Assembly: GCA_017436125.1 (NCBI GenBank)
Contig: JAFSDS010000019.1
Coordinates: 1 to 64,000 of the forward strand
Length of the DNA: 64,000 nucleotides
Origin: Oscillospiraceae bacterium
GTDB taxonomy: Bacteria; Bacillota; Clostridia; Oscillospirales; Ruminococcaceae
Reading direction: 5' to 3'
Positions within the stretch are counted from its first letter, which is position 1, and each line of letters begins with the position of its first letter. The notes below the pieces were generated by a model. It saw only the letters and a list, made by a program, of their open reading frames with translations. It searched no databases and was not told where the DNA came from. The position numbers were made by a program, and so were the translations under genes. Below are positions 25,398 through 34,141 of this stretch, in pieces.

Positions 25398-26048
25398 ATG
25401 GACAAACAGGAAGTAGCAAAATATCTTGACCACACCCTTCTTAAAGCTGACGCAACCCATGAACAGCTCCGCGCTGTTTGCGACGAAGCAAAAAAGTATG
25501 GAGTTGCCGCAGTATGCGTAAACTCTCTTAACGTTTACTTCGTACATAAGGAGCTTAAAGGCACCGGAATCAAAACCTGCTCCGTTGTTGGTTTCCCCCT
25601 TGGAGCAATGGCTTCTGCAGCAAAAGCATTTGAGGCCGCCTGTGCAATCGAGGACGGCGCAGAAGAGATCGATATGGTAATCGACATTGCATCCGCAAAA
25701 GTCGGCGACTGGCGCCGCGTAGAGGACGATATTGCAACTGTTCACAGCGCCTGTGACGGAAGAGCTATCCTCAAAGTTATTATTGAAACCTGCCTTCTTA
25801 CAGATGAAGAAAAGGTTGAAGCCTGCCTTGCTGCAAAACGCGCAGGAGCAGAATTTGTTAAAACTTCCACCGGTTTTTCCACCGGCGGTGCAACGGCTGA
25901 AGATATCCGCCTTATGCGCGAAACCGTTGGCCCCGATATGGGTGTTAAAGCTTCCGGCGGTGTTAAGACTTTTGAAGCAGCATGCGCAATGATAGAAGCC
26001 GGCGCTTCCAGAATCGGAACTTCCAGTTCCTCCAGCATTTGCGACTGA
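25398..26048 (+). CDS. deoC: Deoxyribose-phosphate aldolase
   Basis: 216 aa. Splits 2-deoxyribose 5-phosphate into glyceraldehyde 3-phosphate and acetaldehyde, the last step of deoxynucleoside breakdown. The Schiff-base Lys lies in EFVKTSTGF (about residue 154), the proton-relay residues in VGFPLGA and EEIDMVIDI, and the second Lys in [15 protein letters not shown] precedes the start. It ends with a serine-rich [10 protein letters not shown] tail. Co-directional with miaB and the RicA-like gene; a long hairpin terminates it. Confidence 0.95.
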   Translation: MDKQEVAKYLDHTLLKADATHEQLRAVCDEAKKYGVAAVCVNSLNVYFVHKELKGTGIKTCSVVGFPLGAMASAAKAFEAACAIEDGAEEIDMVIDIASAKVGDWRRVEDDIATVHSACDGRAILKVIIETCLLTDEEKVEACLAAKRAGAEFVKTSTGFSTGGATAEDIRLMRETVGPDMGVKASGGVKTFEAACAMIEAGASRIGTSSSSSICD

Positions 26049-26074
26049 TTTAATTGCAGAAAATAATAAAGCAG

Positions 26075-26116
26075 AGCACTCGTTTTTTACACAAAAACGA
26101 GTGCTTGTAATTTTAT
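26075..26116 (+). terminator. Terminator after deoC
   Basis: AGCACTCGTTTTT...AAAAACGAGTGCT long hairpin, followed by TTGTAATTTTATT. Confidence 0.75.
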
Positions 26117-26175
26117 TGCAAAAAATAATATGGAAAGGAAAAAAGACTTGTTTTTTAAGCAAAGGTAGAAGTAAA

Positions 26176-27243
26176 ATGAAAAGAATGGTTGCTGCAATAC
26201 TGCTTTTGTGCATTGTTTTTTCCGGTTGTTCTTCAAACAATATGTCGGAAGAAAGTTCCGATAAACATAAAACAGGTACCATTTATCTGTATGGAGAAAA
26301 ACATAATGACGAAAAGATTATGGAACTGGAACTGAAACTTTGGCAACAATATTATAATGAACAGGGTATGAGGCACCTTTTTGTTGAATACATTTATTAT
26401 ACGGCACAGCATCTAAATCAATGGATGCAACAGGAAGATGACAAAATCCTTGAAGATGTTTTCAGGGCATGGAACGGAACAAACGCAGGCGGCGAAGCAA
26501 ACAGAAACTTTTTAAAGGCAATAAAAGAAACCTGCCCGGAAACGGTTTTTCACGGAACGGACGTTGGTCATCAATATAATTCCATCGGAGCAAAATATCT
26601 TTATGACCTTAAAGAACGGGGCCTTGAAGATACGGAAGAATATAAGCTTACGCAGGAAGCCATGAAGCAGGGACGCAGTTATTACGGAAGCGATGAACCA
26701 AACCATGCTTACAGAGAAAACGCTATGACGGAAAATTTTATCAGAGAATTTGAGGCTTTGAACGGAGAAAGTGTTATGGGAATCTACGGTTCCGCACACA
26801 CGGCATTGGATTCTCTTAATATTACCGGTGAAGTTGACTGCATGGCTAAACAGCTTTTCGCAAAATATGGAGATAAGGTGATAAGTGAAAATCTTTATGA
26901 AACGATTTTAAAAAATGCGGAATCTATTGGTGAATCTTCTGTAATTATTAAAGAAAAAGAAATAAAAGCTTTTTATTACGGAAGTGAAGATATCAGCGCT
27001 TATTTTCCGGAATACGAAAAACGTGAATTCTGGCTTTTGGAAGATGCTTATGACATTCTTTCGGAATATGCCCTAAACGGGAATATGCTTCCGCAGGGAG
27101 ACTGGCCGATGCTTCTTAAAAAAGATACTGCCTATATGATAGTATATTTTCTGAAAGACGGAACGCAGAAAACAGAGTATCACATCTGTGACGGAACGGA
27201 ATTTAATAAAGAATTATGTACTTATGAAGTTACCTTGCAATAA
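26176..27243 (+). CDS. Lipoprotein with ChaN/EreA/TraB-like motifs
   Basis: 355 aa. Signal peptide with lipobox IVFSGC, lipidated cysteine near residue 17. The ATG at 26176 is chosen because the signal peptide starts there. The mature part begins with TIYLYGEKHNDEKIMELEL, has HLFVEYIYY about 30 residues later, and MGIYGSAHTALDS near residue 200. GExH, an acidic residue after a hydrophobic strand and GxxH are the shared signature of the ChaN, erythromycin esterase, TraB and TIKI superfamily of surface hydrolases or haem binders. The substrate is not readable. Confidence 0.72.
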   Translation: MKRMVAAILLLCIVFSGCSSNNMSEESSDKHKTGTIYLYGEKHNDEKIMELELKLWQQYYNEQGMRHLFVEYIYYTAQHLNQWMQQEDDKILEDVFRAWNGTNAGGEANRNFLKAIKETCPETVFHGTDVGHQYNSIGAKYLYDLKERGLEDTEEYKLTQEAMKQGRSYYGSDEPNHAYRENAMTENFIREFEALNGESVMGIYGSAHTALDSLNITGEVDCMAKQLFAKYGDKVISENLYETILKNAESIGESSVIIKEKEIKAFYYGSEDISAYFPEYEKREFWLLEDAYDILSEYALNGNMLPQGDWPMLLKKDTAYMIVYFLKDGTQKTEYHICDGTEFNKELCTYEVTLQ

Positions 27244-27246
27244 TAT

Positions 27247-27280
27247 AAAAAAATCCCTGCCTTCCGGCAGGGATTTTTTT
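27247..27280. terminator. Bidirectional terminator between lipoprotein and alarmone synthetase genes
   Basis: ATCCCTGCC-TTCC-GGCAGGGAT with A and T runs on either side. Confidence 0.9.
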
Positions 27281-28005
27281 TATATGATATTTATTGTATC
27301 TTCTATTTCTTTTTCCTTGGTTTGAGTAACCGTTTTGCGAAGGGCTTCCATTCTTCGGTCAAGGTCCGCGCTGATATCCGCGCAAAGGGCAAGTTCTTTT
27401 GCCATTTCGTCAGTATAAAGGTAATCCTTTTTATAATGTATCTGATGCTCAAGGCTTGCCCAGCAGTCCATAGCGATGGTTCGGAACTGTATCTCGACCT
27501 TCATCATTCGTTTTTCCTTGGCAAGGAAAATAGGTATCTCAATGATAAGGTGTAAGCTTCTGTATCCGCTCGGTTTTGGATTTTTGATATAGTCCTTACG
27601 CTCAATAAGAATTATGTCATCCTGACTTAATAGGGCCTCTGCGATGGTGTAAACGTCGCTTGGAAAAGAGCAGATAACACGGATGCCCGCAACATCATGA
27701 AGATGCTCTTCTATGTTGCTCATAGAAAGGGGATATCCGTATTTTTTAAGTTTATTGCGGATGCTTATGGGGCGTTTTAAGCGGCTTTTAATGTTTTCTA
27801 TGGGGTTACGGTCGAAACGGAGTGAAAATTCTTCGTTGAGCACTTTGAACTTTGTTTCAACTTCCATTATTGCGCAGCGGTAATATGCCATGAGTTTTGC
27901 ATATTCATGGGCGCGCTTTGCAATAAGATAATGGGCTTCTTCACTTTCAAAAATCTGCTCAAACTCTTTTTCGATATCGCGTTCGGACTGGAATTGCTGA
28001 GACAT
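27280..28005 (-). CDS. Small alarmone synthetase (RelQ/YjbM-like GTP pyrophosphokinase)
   Basis: 241 aa. Synthetase domain only: no HD hydrolase and no TGS/ACT regulatory domains. RIKSRLKRP-like (here SRLKRPISIRNKL) is the ATP-binding region, HDVAGIRVIC the magnesium-binding Asp strand, KNPKPSGYRSLHLII the G-loop and VEIQFRTIAMDCWASLEHQIHYKK the closing motif. RelQ-type enzymes make (p)ppGpp and pGpp constitutively or in response to cell-wall stress. A GAAAGGA site precedes the ATG; gene is single. Confidence 0.92.
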   Translation of the reverse strand: MSQQFQSERDIEKEFEQIFESEEAHYLIAKRAHEYAKLMAYYRCAIMEVETKFKVLNEEFSLRFDRNPIENIKSRLKRPISIRNKLKKYGYPLSMSNIEEHLHDVAGIRVICSFPSDVYTIAEALLSQDDIILIERKDYIKNPKPSGYRSLHLIIEIPIFLAKEKRMMKVEIQFRTIAMDCWASLEHQIHYKKDYLYTDEMAKELALCADISADLDRRMEALRKTVTQTKEKEIEDTINII

Positions 28006-28129
28006 GGCGCTGATCCTTTCAAGGGTTATTTCGGTAATTTAAGTATAACATATATCTGTAAAAATATCTTGAAAAACTGGTAAATATTTGTTGACAAAAC
28101 CTACAAATATTTGTCCTGTTTTTTGACAT

Positions 28130-28160
28130 AAAAAAAGCCCTGCATAATGCAGGGCTTTTA
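28130..28160 (-). terminator. Terminator of the membrane pyrophosphatase gene
   Basis: AGCCCTGCATAATGCAGGGCT hairpin, T-run on the minus strand. Confidence 0.88.
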
Positions 28161-28170
28161 ACATCTTCAA

Positions 28171-30204
28171 TTAAAGGAAGAGGGGAAGGAATACAACAGC
28201 AACAACAGTCATGAGTTTGATAAGGATGTTGAGGGAAGGACCGGAGGTATCTTTGAAGGGGTCACCAACGGTATCACCAACAACTGCAGCTTTATGAGGT
28301 TCAGAACCTTTGCCGCCGTTATGACCGGTTTCGATGTATTTCTTTGCGTTATCCCAAGCGCCGCCTGCGTTGGACATGGTGATTGCCATGAGAACGCCAA
28401 CTACGAGGGAACCTGCGAGCATACCGCCAAGAGCTTCTGCACTGTAAAGACCAACAAGAATCGGGCAGATAACTGCAAGTGCACCGGGAAGAAGCATTTC
28501 TTTAAGAGCTGCACCAGTGGAAATATCAACGCATCTTGCATAGTCGGGTTTCTGGGTTCCTTCCATAATGCCGGGGAATTCACGGAACTGTTTACGAACT
28601 TCTTCGATCATCTGGTTTGCTGCTTTACCAACGGAGTTCATGGTAAGAGCGGAGAAGAGCATCGGAAGCATACCGCCGATAAGAAGACCTGCAACAACTT
28701 CGGGTTTAAGAAGGTCAATGGACTGGAGTCCTGCGATCTGGGAATAAGAAACGAAGAGTGCAAGAGCGGTAAGTGCTGCAGAACCAACTGCAAAGCCTTT
28801 GCCGACTGCTGCGGTGGTGTTACCAACGGAGTCGAGGGTATCGGTGATTTCACGTACTTCTTCGGGAAGTTCGCTCATCTCTGCGATGCCGCCTGCGTTA
28901 TCGGAGATAGGACCATAAGCGTCAACTGCGATAACGATGCCGGTGGTGGAAAGCATACCTACTGCTGCGATTGCAATGCCGTAAAGGCCGAATGCATAGT
29001 AAGCACCAAGGATTGCGATAGCGATGAGGAGAAGCGGGAAAACAGTGGAGGTAAGGCCGGTTGCAAAACCGCTGATGATGCAGGTTGCGGAACCGGTTTC
29101 GCACTGCTGTGCAATCTCTTTAACGGGTTTAAAGTCGCCGGAGGTGTAGAATTCGGTGATTTTACCGATTGCTACGCCGACAACAAGGCCGATAACAACT
29201 GCTACGAATGCGCCGATGTTGCCGAAGCATGCCTGGCTGAGGAAGAAGGATGCTACGATAACGATTGCGGAGCTGATGTAAGTACCGAGGTTAAGCTGGC
29301 TTGCAGGGTTGTTGGTTTTGCCGTTTACAAAGAAAACAGCAATGATGGAAGCAACAATACCGATAGCTGCAAGGAAGAGGGGGAAGAGAGAACCGGTAAC
29401 CGGATCAAGGGTTACTTCACCAAGGAAACCGCTGTTGATGGTCGGGATTGCAATAGCAAGGGTAATTGCGGAAACGATGGAACCGACATAGGATTCGAAA
29501 AGGTCGGAACCCATACCAGCAACGTCACCTACGTTATCGCCAACGTTATCAGCGATAACTGCGGGGTTTCTGGGGTCGTCTTCAGGGATACCTGCTTCAA
29601 CTTTACCAACAAGGTCTGCGCCGACGTCTGCTGCTTTGGTATAGATACCGCCGCCAACACGTCCGAAAAGTGCTACGAAGGAAGCACCGAGGGAGAAACC
29701 GGTGATGATGGTTGCACAGTTATCAAGGGTGATGTTTGCGAAGATGCCGGTATCAAGGTTGCAGATGATGAAAACAACGCTGACACCAAGAAGGCCAAGG
29801 CCAACTACGCAAAGACCCATAACAGCACCGCCGCGGAAGGCAATTTTAAGTGCTGCGGGCATACCGCCTTTGCTTGCTGCGTTGGTGGTACGTACGTTTG
29901 CGTCGGTTGCGGTTTTCATGCCGATATAGCCTGCAAGAACGGAGAATGCAGCACCAAAGAGGCATGCGATTGCGGCTTTTACGTCAATGAAGATTGCGAC
30001 GATGAGAAGGAGAGCAACTGCAAATGCAGCAACCATTTTATACTCGCGGCCGAGGAATGCCATAGCACCCTCACGGATATAACCGGAGATTTCCTTCATT
30101 CTGTCGTTGCCTTCGTCCTGTTTGCCGATCCAGCCTTTGAGCATGAGAGCGACAACAAGAGCGACGACACCGATTACGGGAACAGCATAGAGAATATTTT
30201 CCAT
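28171..30204 (-). CDS. hppA: Membrane-bound ion-pumping pyrophosphatase, potassium-dependent type
   Basis: 677 aa, about 16 membrane helices. Hydrolyses pyrophosphate and pumps H+ and/or Na+. The substrate-site motifs are [21 protein letters not shown] (about residue 195-215, with DNVGDNVGD after it) and [15 protein letters not shown] near the C terminus. [10 protein letters not shown] has Ala at the position that is Lys in potassium-independent pumps, so potassium dependence is expected; H+ versus Na+ cannot be settled by eye. Start at 30202-30204 behind CAGGAG; in-frame codons upstream lie before the promoter's likely start site. Reverse-strand open frames here are artefacts. Confidence 0.95.
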   Translation of the reverse strand: MENILYAVPVIGVVALVVALMLKGWIGKQDEGNDRMKEISGYIREGAMAFLGREYKMVAAFAVALLLIVAIFIDVKAAIACLFGAAFSVLAGYIGMKTATDANVRTTNAASKGGMPAALKIAFRGGAVMGLCVVGLGLLGVSVVFIICNLDTGIFANITLDNCATIITGFSLGASFVALFGRVGGGIYTKAADVGADLVGKVEAGIPEDDPRNPAVIADNVGDNVGDVAGMGSDLFESYVGSIVSAITLAIAIPTINSGFLGEVTLDPVTGSLFPLFLAAIGIVASIIAVFFVNGKTNNPASQLNLGTYISSAIVIVASFFLSQACFGNIGAFVAVVIGLVVGVAIGKITEFYTSGDFKPVKEIAQQCETGSATCIISGFATGLTSTVFPLLLIAIAILGAYYAFGLYGIAIAAVGMLSTTGIVIAVDAYGPISDNAGGIAEMSELPEEVREITDTLDSVGNTTAAVGKGFAVGSAALTALALFVSYSQIAGLQSIDLLKPEVVAGLLIGGMLPMLFSALTMNSVGKAANQMIEEVRKQFREFPGIMEGTQKPDYARCVDISTGAALKEMLLPGALAVICPILVGLYSAEALGGMLAGSLVVGVLMAITMSNAGGAWDNAKKYIETGHNGGKGSEPHKAAVVGDTVGDPFKDTSGPSLNILIKLMTVVAVVFLPLFL

Positions 30205-30270
30205 AGCTTTGTTCACTCCTGTTCGTGTTTCTTTTTTTGGGCAAAGCCCACTGTTGTATATCAACAACTT

Positions 30271-30300
30271 ATTATACATAATTAATACATAATCAGTCAA
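30271..30300 (-). promoter_or_regulatory. Probable promoter of hppA
   Basis: On the minus strand TTGACT (30295-30300), 18 bases, TATAAT (30271-30276), leaving a leader of about 60 bases. Confidence 0.6.
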
Positions 30301-30387
30301 GAGAATATTCAAAATTTTGTCTAAAAAAATTTAAAAATTATAACAATTTTGTCAAAAGCTGACTTTTTAAAAAATAACAAAACTAAC

Positions 30388-30428
30388 AAAACCGTTAACA
30401 TAAATAAAAAATTTATGCTAACGGTTTA
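30388..30428 (-). terminator. Terminator after spoIIR
   Basis: AACCGTTAGCATAAAT and its near-exact inverted copy form a 16-bp stem with a T-rich loop, followed on the minus strand by TTGTTAGTTTTG. Confidence 0.7.
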
Positions 30429-30442
30429 TAAAAATTGCACTA

Positions 30443-31072
30443 TTAATTCAAAAGTTGTTTTATATTCTCTATCCATTCAATGAGAGCAAAACGGATTTCA
30501 TAGCCGTTTCCGCTAATAAAACGGGCATTTTTACCGTATTTTTCTGCAACATCCGCTTCTGCTCCGGGGATACACATAGCTGGATACATAACACACCACC
30601 AGTTTTGGCCTTCGCCTTCGCCGATTACAATGCGAACGGCATCATAATCACCGGCCGGAAGGGTAAATCCTTCATAGCTTCTTGTTTCAAACCACATTTC
30701 TGTAACTTCGACCTGAACTTCATAGTCATATCCTTCGGACTTTATTACGTTTTCGGCAATGGTTTTTATGTCGTCCGAAGAATATTCCGCAGCTGCAACG
30801 GCCTCTGTTTTTCCGGAAACTTCGGCAAAAAGTTCTCCCGTTGCTTCAAGAACCGCGTCGCGTACTTTTAATTTAAGCTCCTGGTCATAATCCGTATCGG
30901 AATTTGCAATTATATGAAGGCGAAGTGTTTCAGAGCGCACTTCGTTTCCGACGGCGACCGTTCTGTTTATTGTGGAGTTAAGCATTGTAAAAATCAGGCC
31001 TATAATTAAAATCGATTCAATGCCTTTCATTTTAGGCCCATGTTTGTAATATTCGGGTCTGTAAAAACTCAT
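30443..31072 (-). CDS. spoIIR: Stage II sporulation protein R
   Basis: 209 aa. SpoIIR is made in the forespore and secreted to the intermembrane space, where it triggers SpoIIGA to process pro-sigma-E in the mother cell. One N-terminal membrane segment (ESILIIGLIFTMLNST) is followed by the family signature LRLHIIANSDTDYDQELKLKVRDAVL at about residues 50-75 and NWWCVMYPAMC near residue 160. AAAGGCGG lies 7 bases before the start. It is downstream of the ispE fusion gene on the same strand; a forespore promoter in the 62-base gap is expected but not evident to me. Confidence 0.93.
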   Translation of the reverse strand: MSFYRPEYYKHGPKMKGIESILIIGLIFTMLNSTINRTVAVGNEVRSETLRLHIIANSDTDYDQELKLKVRDAVLEATGELFAEVSGKTEAVAAAEYSSDDIKTIAENVIKSEGYDYEVQVEVTEMWFETRSYEGFTLPAGDYDAVRIVIGEGEGQNWWCVMYPAMCIPGAEADVAEKYGKNARFISGNGYEIRFALIEWIENIKQLLN

Positions 31073-31134
31073 AAAAAATCCGCCTTTGCTCTGTTGATAT
31101 ACAAAGCATTGGCGGTATTTTTTGTTTTATTCAG

Positions 31135-32481
31135 TTAAATATTGATAAAATCGATTTTGTTTCCGTTTTCTTTGATTACTTTCATAAGGTCCTCGAAAGA
31201 AAGCCAGACGGTGGAGGTGTTCTGGTTCGGATGAACGCCGACGCAAGGGTATTCCGCAAATTCTTTATCAATGATAAACTCAACGGATGCTGTGGTGTCG
31301 TTGATAACTCCGAGGGGAGAAACAGAACCTTTTGTAAGACCGAGATATTTATCAAGTCTTTCCGCGGAACCGAAACTTACATGTTTTATGCCGAGTTCGT
31401 TCTGTATCGCTTCAAGATTTACATGTTTATCGCCGAAAACAAAAACAAGAAAATGCCTGTGTCCCTTATTGTCACGGAGGAAGAGATTTTTTCCGACAAC
31501 ACCTTTGTTAAAAATACCGAGAGAGTCCATTTCTTCCATGGTATAAACAGCGGGGTGGTCAACTCTTTCGAATTTAATATCCAGTTCGTCAAGTCTTTTA
31601 TAAACGGCATAGCTTTTATCAAAACATGCACCGAGGCTTGTCGGTCTTGAGAGAAAAACGGAACTGTATTTTTCAGAAAGAGAGTTTTTCGCCGCAACTG
31701 CTGTATGAACAGAATCAAAGATACCGTAAACAGCAGTGCCGCTTCCGGTCATCATTGAACCGAGTGCGCCAAGCTTGAGCATCTCATTTTTGATTTCACC
31801 AATGCAAGGGTCCTCAACAGTGTGCTCAAGAACATTATAAAGGCTGCCGCAAAGGGAAGAAAGGTCGCTTTCTTCCAAAGAATGAATAAGATTCTGTTCA
31901 TCCGGGTGCTCAAGGGCGAAAAGACTGTGCTCATCATAATATTTATAGCTTTCAGGCGTGCTCATACCAAAATCCGGTTTGACGATAACAAGCCAGCAGT
32001 CCGGCATTGAGGGAAGAGGAGAAAGTTTATCGCCGATGCCTTCTGCAAGCATAGTGCCGCCCATAAGAGAAAAAGGAACATCCGCTCCGCATTTTGCGCC
32101 GATTCTGCAAAGTTCCTCTACGGAAAGAGGTTCACCAAAAATGCGGTTAAGTCCATAAAGAACAGCGGCGGCATCAGCGCTGCCGCCGGCCATTCCTGCC
32201 TGCATGGGAATTCGTTTGTCAATAAAAATATCAGCGCCGGAATCTATTCCGGTATTTTCAAAAAACAACTTTGCCGCTTTATAAGCTATATTGTTTTCTC
32301 CGTCAATATTTCCTTTGCTGCATTTTACGGATATTTTATCCGCTTTTTCAATGCTGACATAATCGAAAAGGTCGATTGTTTGCATCACGGAAGCGATTTC
32401 GTGGTATCCGTTATCAAGCTTTCCGGTAATATCAAGAAAAAGATTGATTTTAGCCGGAGCTTTTATGCCGATGCTGTTCAT
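31135..32481 (-). CDS. IspE (CDP-methylerythritol kinase) fused to a ProX/YbaK-type tRNA-editing domain
   Basis: 448 aa; IspE alone is about 280-290. Residues 1-280 are a GHMP kinase: KAPAKINLFLDI at the N terminus, PMQAGMAGGSADAAAVL as ATP loop and MMTGSGTAVYGIF near the C-terminal end. It phosphorylates CDP-methylerythritol in the MEP isoprenoid route. Residues about 288-448 are a complete ProX-like domain: VDHPAVYTMEEM, VVGKNLFLRD, LTKGSVSPLGVIND, VGVHPNQNTSTV. Free-standing ProX (ProXp-ala) clears Ala-tRNAPro. The frame is continuous with no ribosome site or start at the junction. Start overlaps the aminotransferase stop (ATGA). The pathways are unrelated, so the fusion is odd. Confidence 0.9.
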   Translation of the reverse strand: MNSIGIKAPAKINLFLDITGKLDNGYHEIASVMQTIDLFDYVSIEKADKISVKCSKGNIDGENNIAYKAAKLFFENTGIDSGADIFIDKRIPMQAGMAGGSADAAAVLYGLNRIFGEPLSVEELCRIGAKCGADVPFSLMGGTMLAEGIGDKLSPLPSMPDCWLVIVKPDFGMSTPESYKYYDEHSLFALEHPDEQNLIHSLEESDLSSLCGSLYNVLEHTVEDPCIGEIKNEMLKLGALGSMMTGSGTAVYGIFDSVHTAVAAKNSLSEKYSSVFLSRPTSLGACFDKSYAVYKRLDELDIKFERVDHPAVYTMEEMDSLGIFNKGVVGKNLFLRDNKGHRHFLVFVFGDKHVNLEAIQNELGIKHVSFGSAERLDKYLGLTKGSVSPLGVINDTTASVEFIIDKEFAEYPCVGVHPNQNTSTVWLSFEDLMKVIKENGNKIDFINI

Positions 32482-33650
32482 TTCTCAAGTTCCTCAATAA
32501 ATTCTTTGATTCTCTTTGTGGCTTCCATAAGATGATCAAGGGAATATGAATAGGAAACACGGACAAAACCTTCGCCGGAAGAACCGAATGCTCCGCCGGG
32601 AACGACAGCAACCTTTTTGCTGTGGAGAAGTTTTTCACAGAACTCCTCGGAAGAAAGACCGGTGGATTTTATGCATGGAAAAACATAAAATGCGCCTTCG
32701 GGAGTAAAGCAGTCAAGACCCATGTCATTAAAAGCTTTAACGAGAAAGCGTCTTCTCATATCGTATTCGCGCTTCATATCCTCAACCTCATTATCACAGT
32801 CACGCATGGCAACAACTGCGGCATACTGGCTGGTGGTGGGGGAGCTCATAATGGCATACTGATGAATTTTAAGCATCTGGGAAATGATAGGGGATGGTCC
32901 TGCAACATAGCCAAGACGCCAGCCGGTCATAGCATAGGCTTTTGAAAAACCGTTTACTATAATAGTGCGCTCTTTCATTCCTTCAATTTCCGCAATGGAA
33001 ACATGGCGCTTTCCGCCATAGGTGAGTTCCGCATAGATCTCATCGGAAAGGACCATTATATCCGTTCCGCGAAGTACTTCTGCAATTTCTTCAAGATGTT
33101 CTCTTCTCATAACAGCACCGGTGGGGTTGTTCGGGAAGGGAAGAACAAGAAGTTTTGTTTTTGGAGTAATAGCGGCGCGAAGTTCGTCTGCAGTAAGACG
33201 AAAGTCATTTTCGCGTTTTGTTTCAATGGTAACAACATTACCGCCCGCAAGACGGCAAATAGGATCATAGCAAACAAATGAAGGAATGGGGAGGAGCATA
33301 TCGTCGCCGTTGTCAATAATGGCACGGATGGTAAGGTCAATGGCTTCGGATCCGCCGACGGTTATAAAAATCTCGCTTGGATCATATTTAAGGTCAAATC
33401 TGCGGTTAAGATAGTTCGAAGCTTCCTGGCGAAGTTCCGCAAGGCCTGCATTTGCTGTATACCAGGTACGTCCTTTTTTAAGGGAATCGATACCTGCTTC
33501 CCGGATATGCCAGGGAGTTTTAAAATCAGGCTCACCGATAGTAAGAGCGATAACGTCTTTGACTTCTGATGCAAGGTCAAAGAATTTTCTTATTCCGGAA
33601 GGCTTGAGGTCGGCAACCTTTTCGGAAAGTATTTTGCTGTAATCAATCAA
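32478..33650 (-). CDS. PLP-dependent class I aminotransferase
   Basis: 390 aa. Aspartate-aminotransferase subgroup (PatA/AspC-like): TIGEPDFKTP near residue 37, PNNPTGAV near 165, SDEIYAEL near 195, PLP-Lys in NGFSKAYAMTGWRLGY near 230, and FVRVSYSYS for the carboxylate-binding Arg. Amino-acid specificity is unclear. The start is a TTG at 33648-33650 overlapping the Lrp gene's end by 8 bases, with AGGAGG 10 bases upstream; no ATG is available near. Coupled to the Lrp regulator before it, which often controls such genes. Confidence 0.9.
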   Translation of the reverse strand: MIDYSKILSEKVADLKPSGIRKFFDLASEVKDVIALTIGEPDFKTPWHIREAGIDSLKKGRTWYTANAGLAELRQEASNYLNRRFDLKYDPSEIFITVGGSEAIDLTIRAIIDNGDDMLLPIPSFVCYDPICRLAGGNVVTIETKRENDFRLTADELRAAITPKTKLLVLPFPNNPTGAVMRREHLEEIAEVLRGTDIMVLSDEIYAELTYGGKRHVSIAEIEGMKERTIIVNGFSKAYAMTGWRLGYVAGPSPIISQMLKIHQYAIMSSPTTSQYAAVVAMRDCDNEVEDMKREYDMRRRFLVKAFNDMGLDCFTPEGAFYVFPCIKSTGLSSEEFCEKLLHSKKVAVVPGGAFGSSGEGFVRVSYSYSLDHLMEATKRIKEFIEELEK

Positions 33651-34128
33651 TATTCAGGTGCCTCCTCTCATCTTTGTTTTCTTCTGCAAAGCTGAAGAAA
33701 TGCTCTTTATAGCGTTTAAGAACAAAGTTGGTTGCTGTGGAAGTTACGGAATCAAGGGTTGCAAGGCGTTTTGCAACAAACATGGAGATATCGCGGAAAC
33801 TGTGTCCGCGAACGATTACGGAAAGGTCATAGCTGGAACTGCTCATGAGCCAAACGGTCTGAACTTCGTCAAAACGCATGATTTCTGAAGCAATCTCCTC
33901 ATAACCATAACCGCGTTTGGGCTGAACTTTAAGTTCAATAATAGCAGTACAGTCGTTGGGATCGATTTTTTCCCAGTTTACAAGGGCGTTATATCCAAGG
34001 ATAACATTGTTGTCTTCATATTCTTTAACTGCTGCGGCGATTTCTTCTTCCGGTTTGCCAAGAAGGGTGGAGAGCTGTTCGTTGCTGAGTTTTGCATTCT
34101 GTTCAAGAAGTTTAAGAAGCTGATCCAT
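33643..34128 (-). CDS. Lrp/AsnC-family regulator
   Basis: 161 aa. N-terminal winged helix (LSNEQLSTLLGKPEEEIAAAVKEYEDNNVILGYNAL) and a RAM/ACT-type ligand domain (IIELKVQP...VQTVWLMSSSSYDLSVIVRG). AAAGGAG precedes the start. The genes before and after, on the same strand and within 13 bases or overlapping, make autoregulation of a PHP protein-Lrp-aminotransferase-ispE unit likely. The effector is probably an amino acid. Confidence 0.88.
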   Translation of the reverse strand: MDQLLKLLEQNAKLSNEQLSTLLGKPEEEIAAAVKEYEDNNVILGYNALVNWEKIDPNDCTAIIELKVQPKRGYGYEEIASEIMRFDEVQTVWLMSSSSYDLSVIVRGHSFRDISMFVAKRLATLDSVTSTATNFVLKRYKEHFFSFAEENKDERRHLNID

Positions 34129-34141
34129 AAAATAATCTCCT

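Noticed and set aside
28294..30285. A 663-codon open frame on the plus strand opposite hppA
   Set aside because: Cys/Gly/Asn-rich sequence without domains or ribosome site, exactly antisense to a textbook pyrophosphatase; an artefact of codon bias that leaves antisense stops rare.
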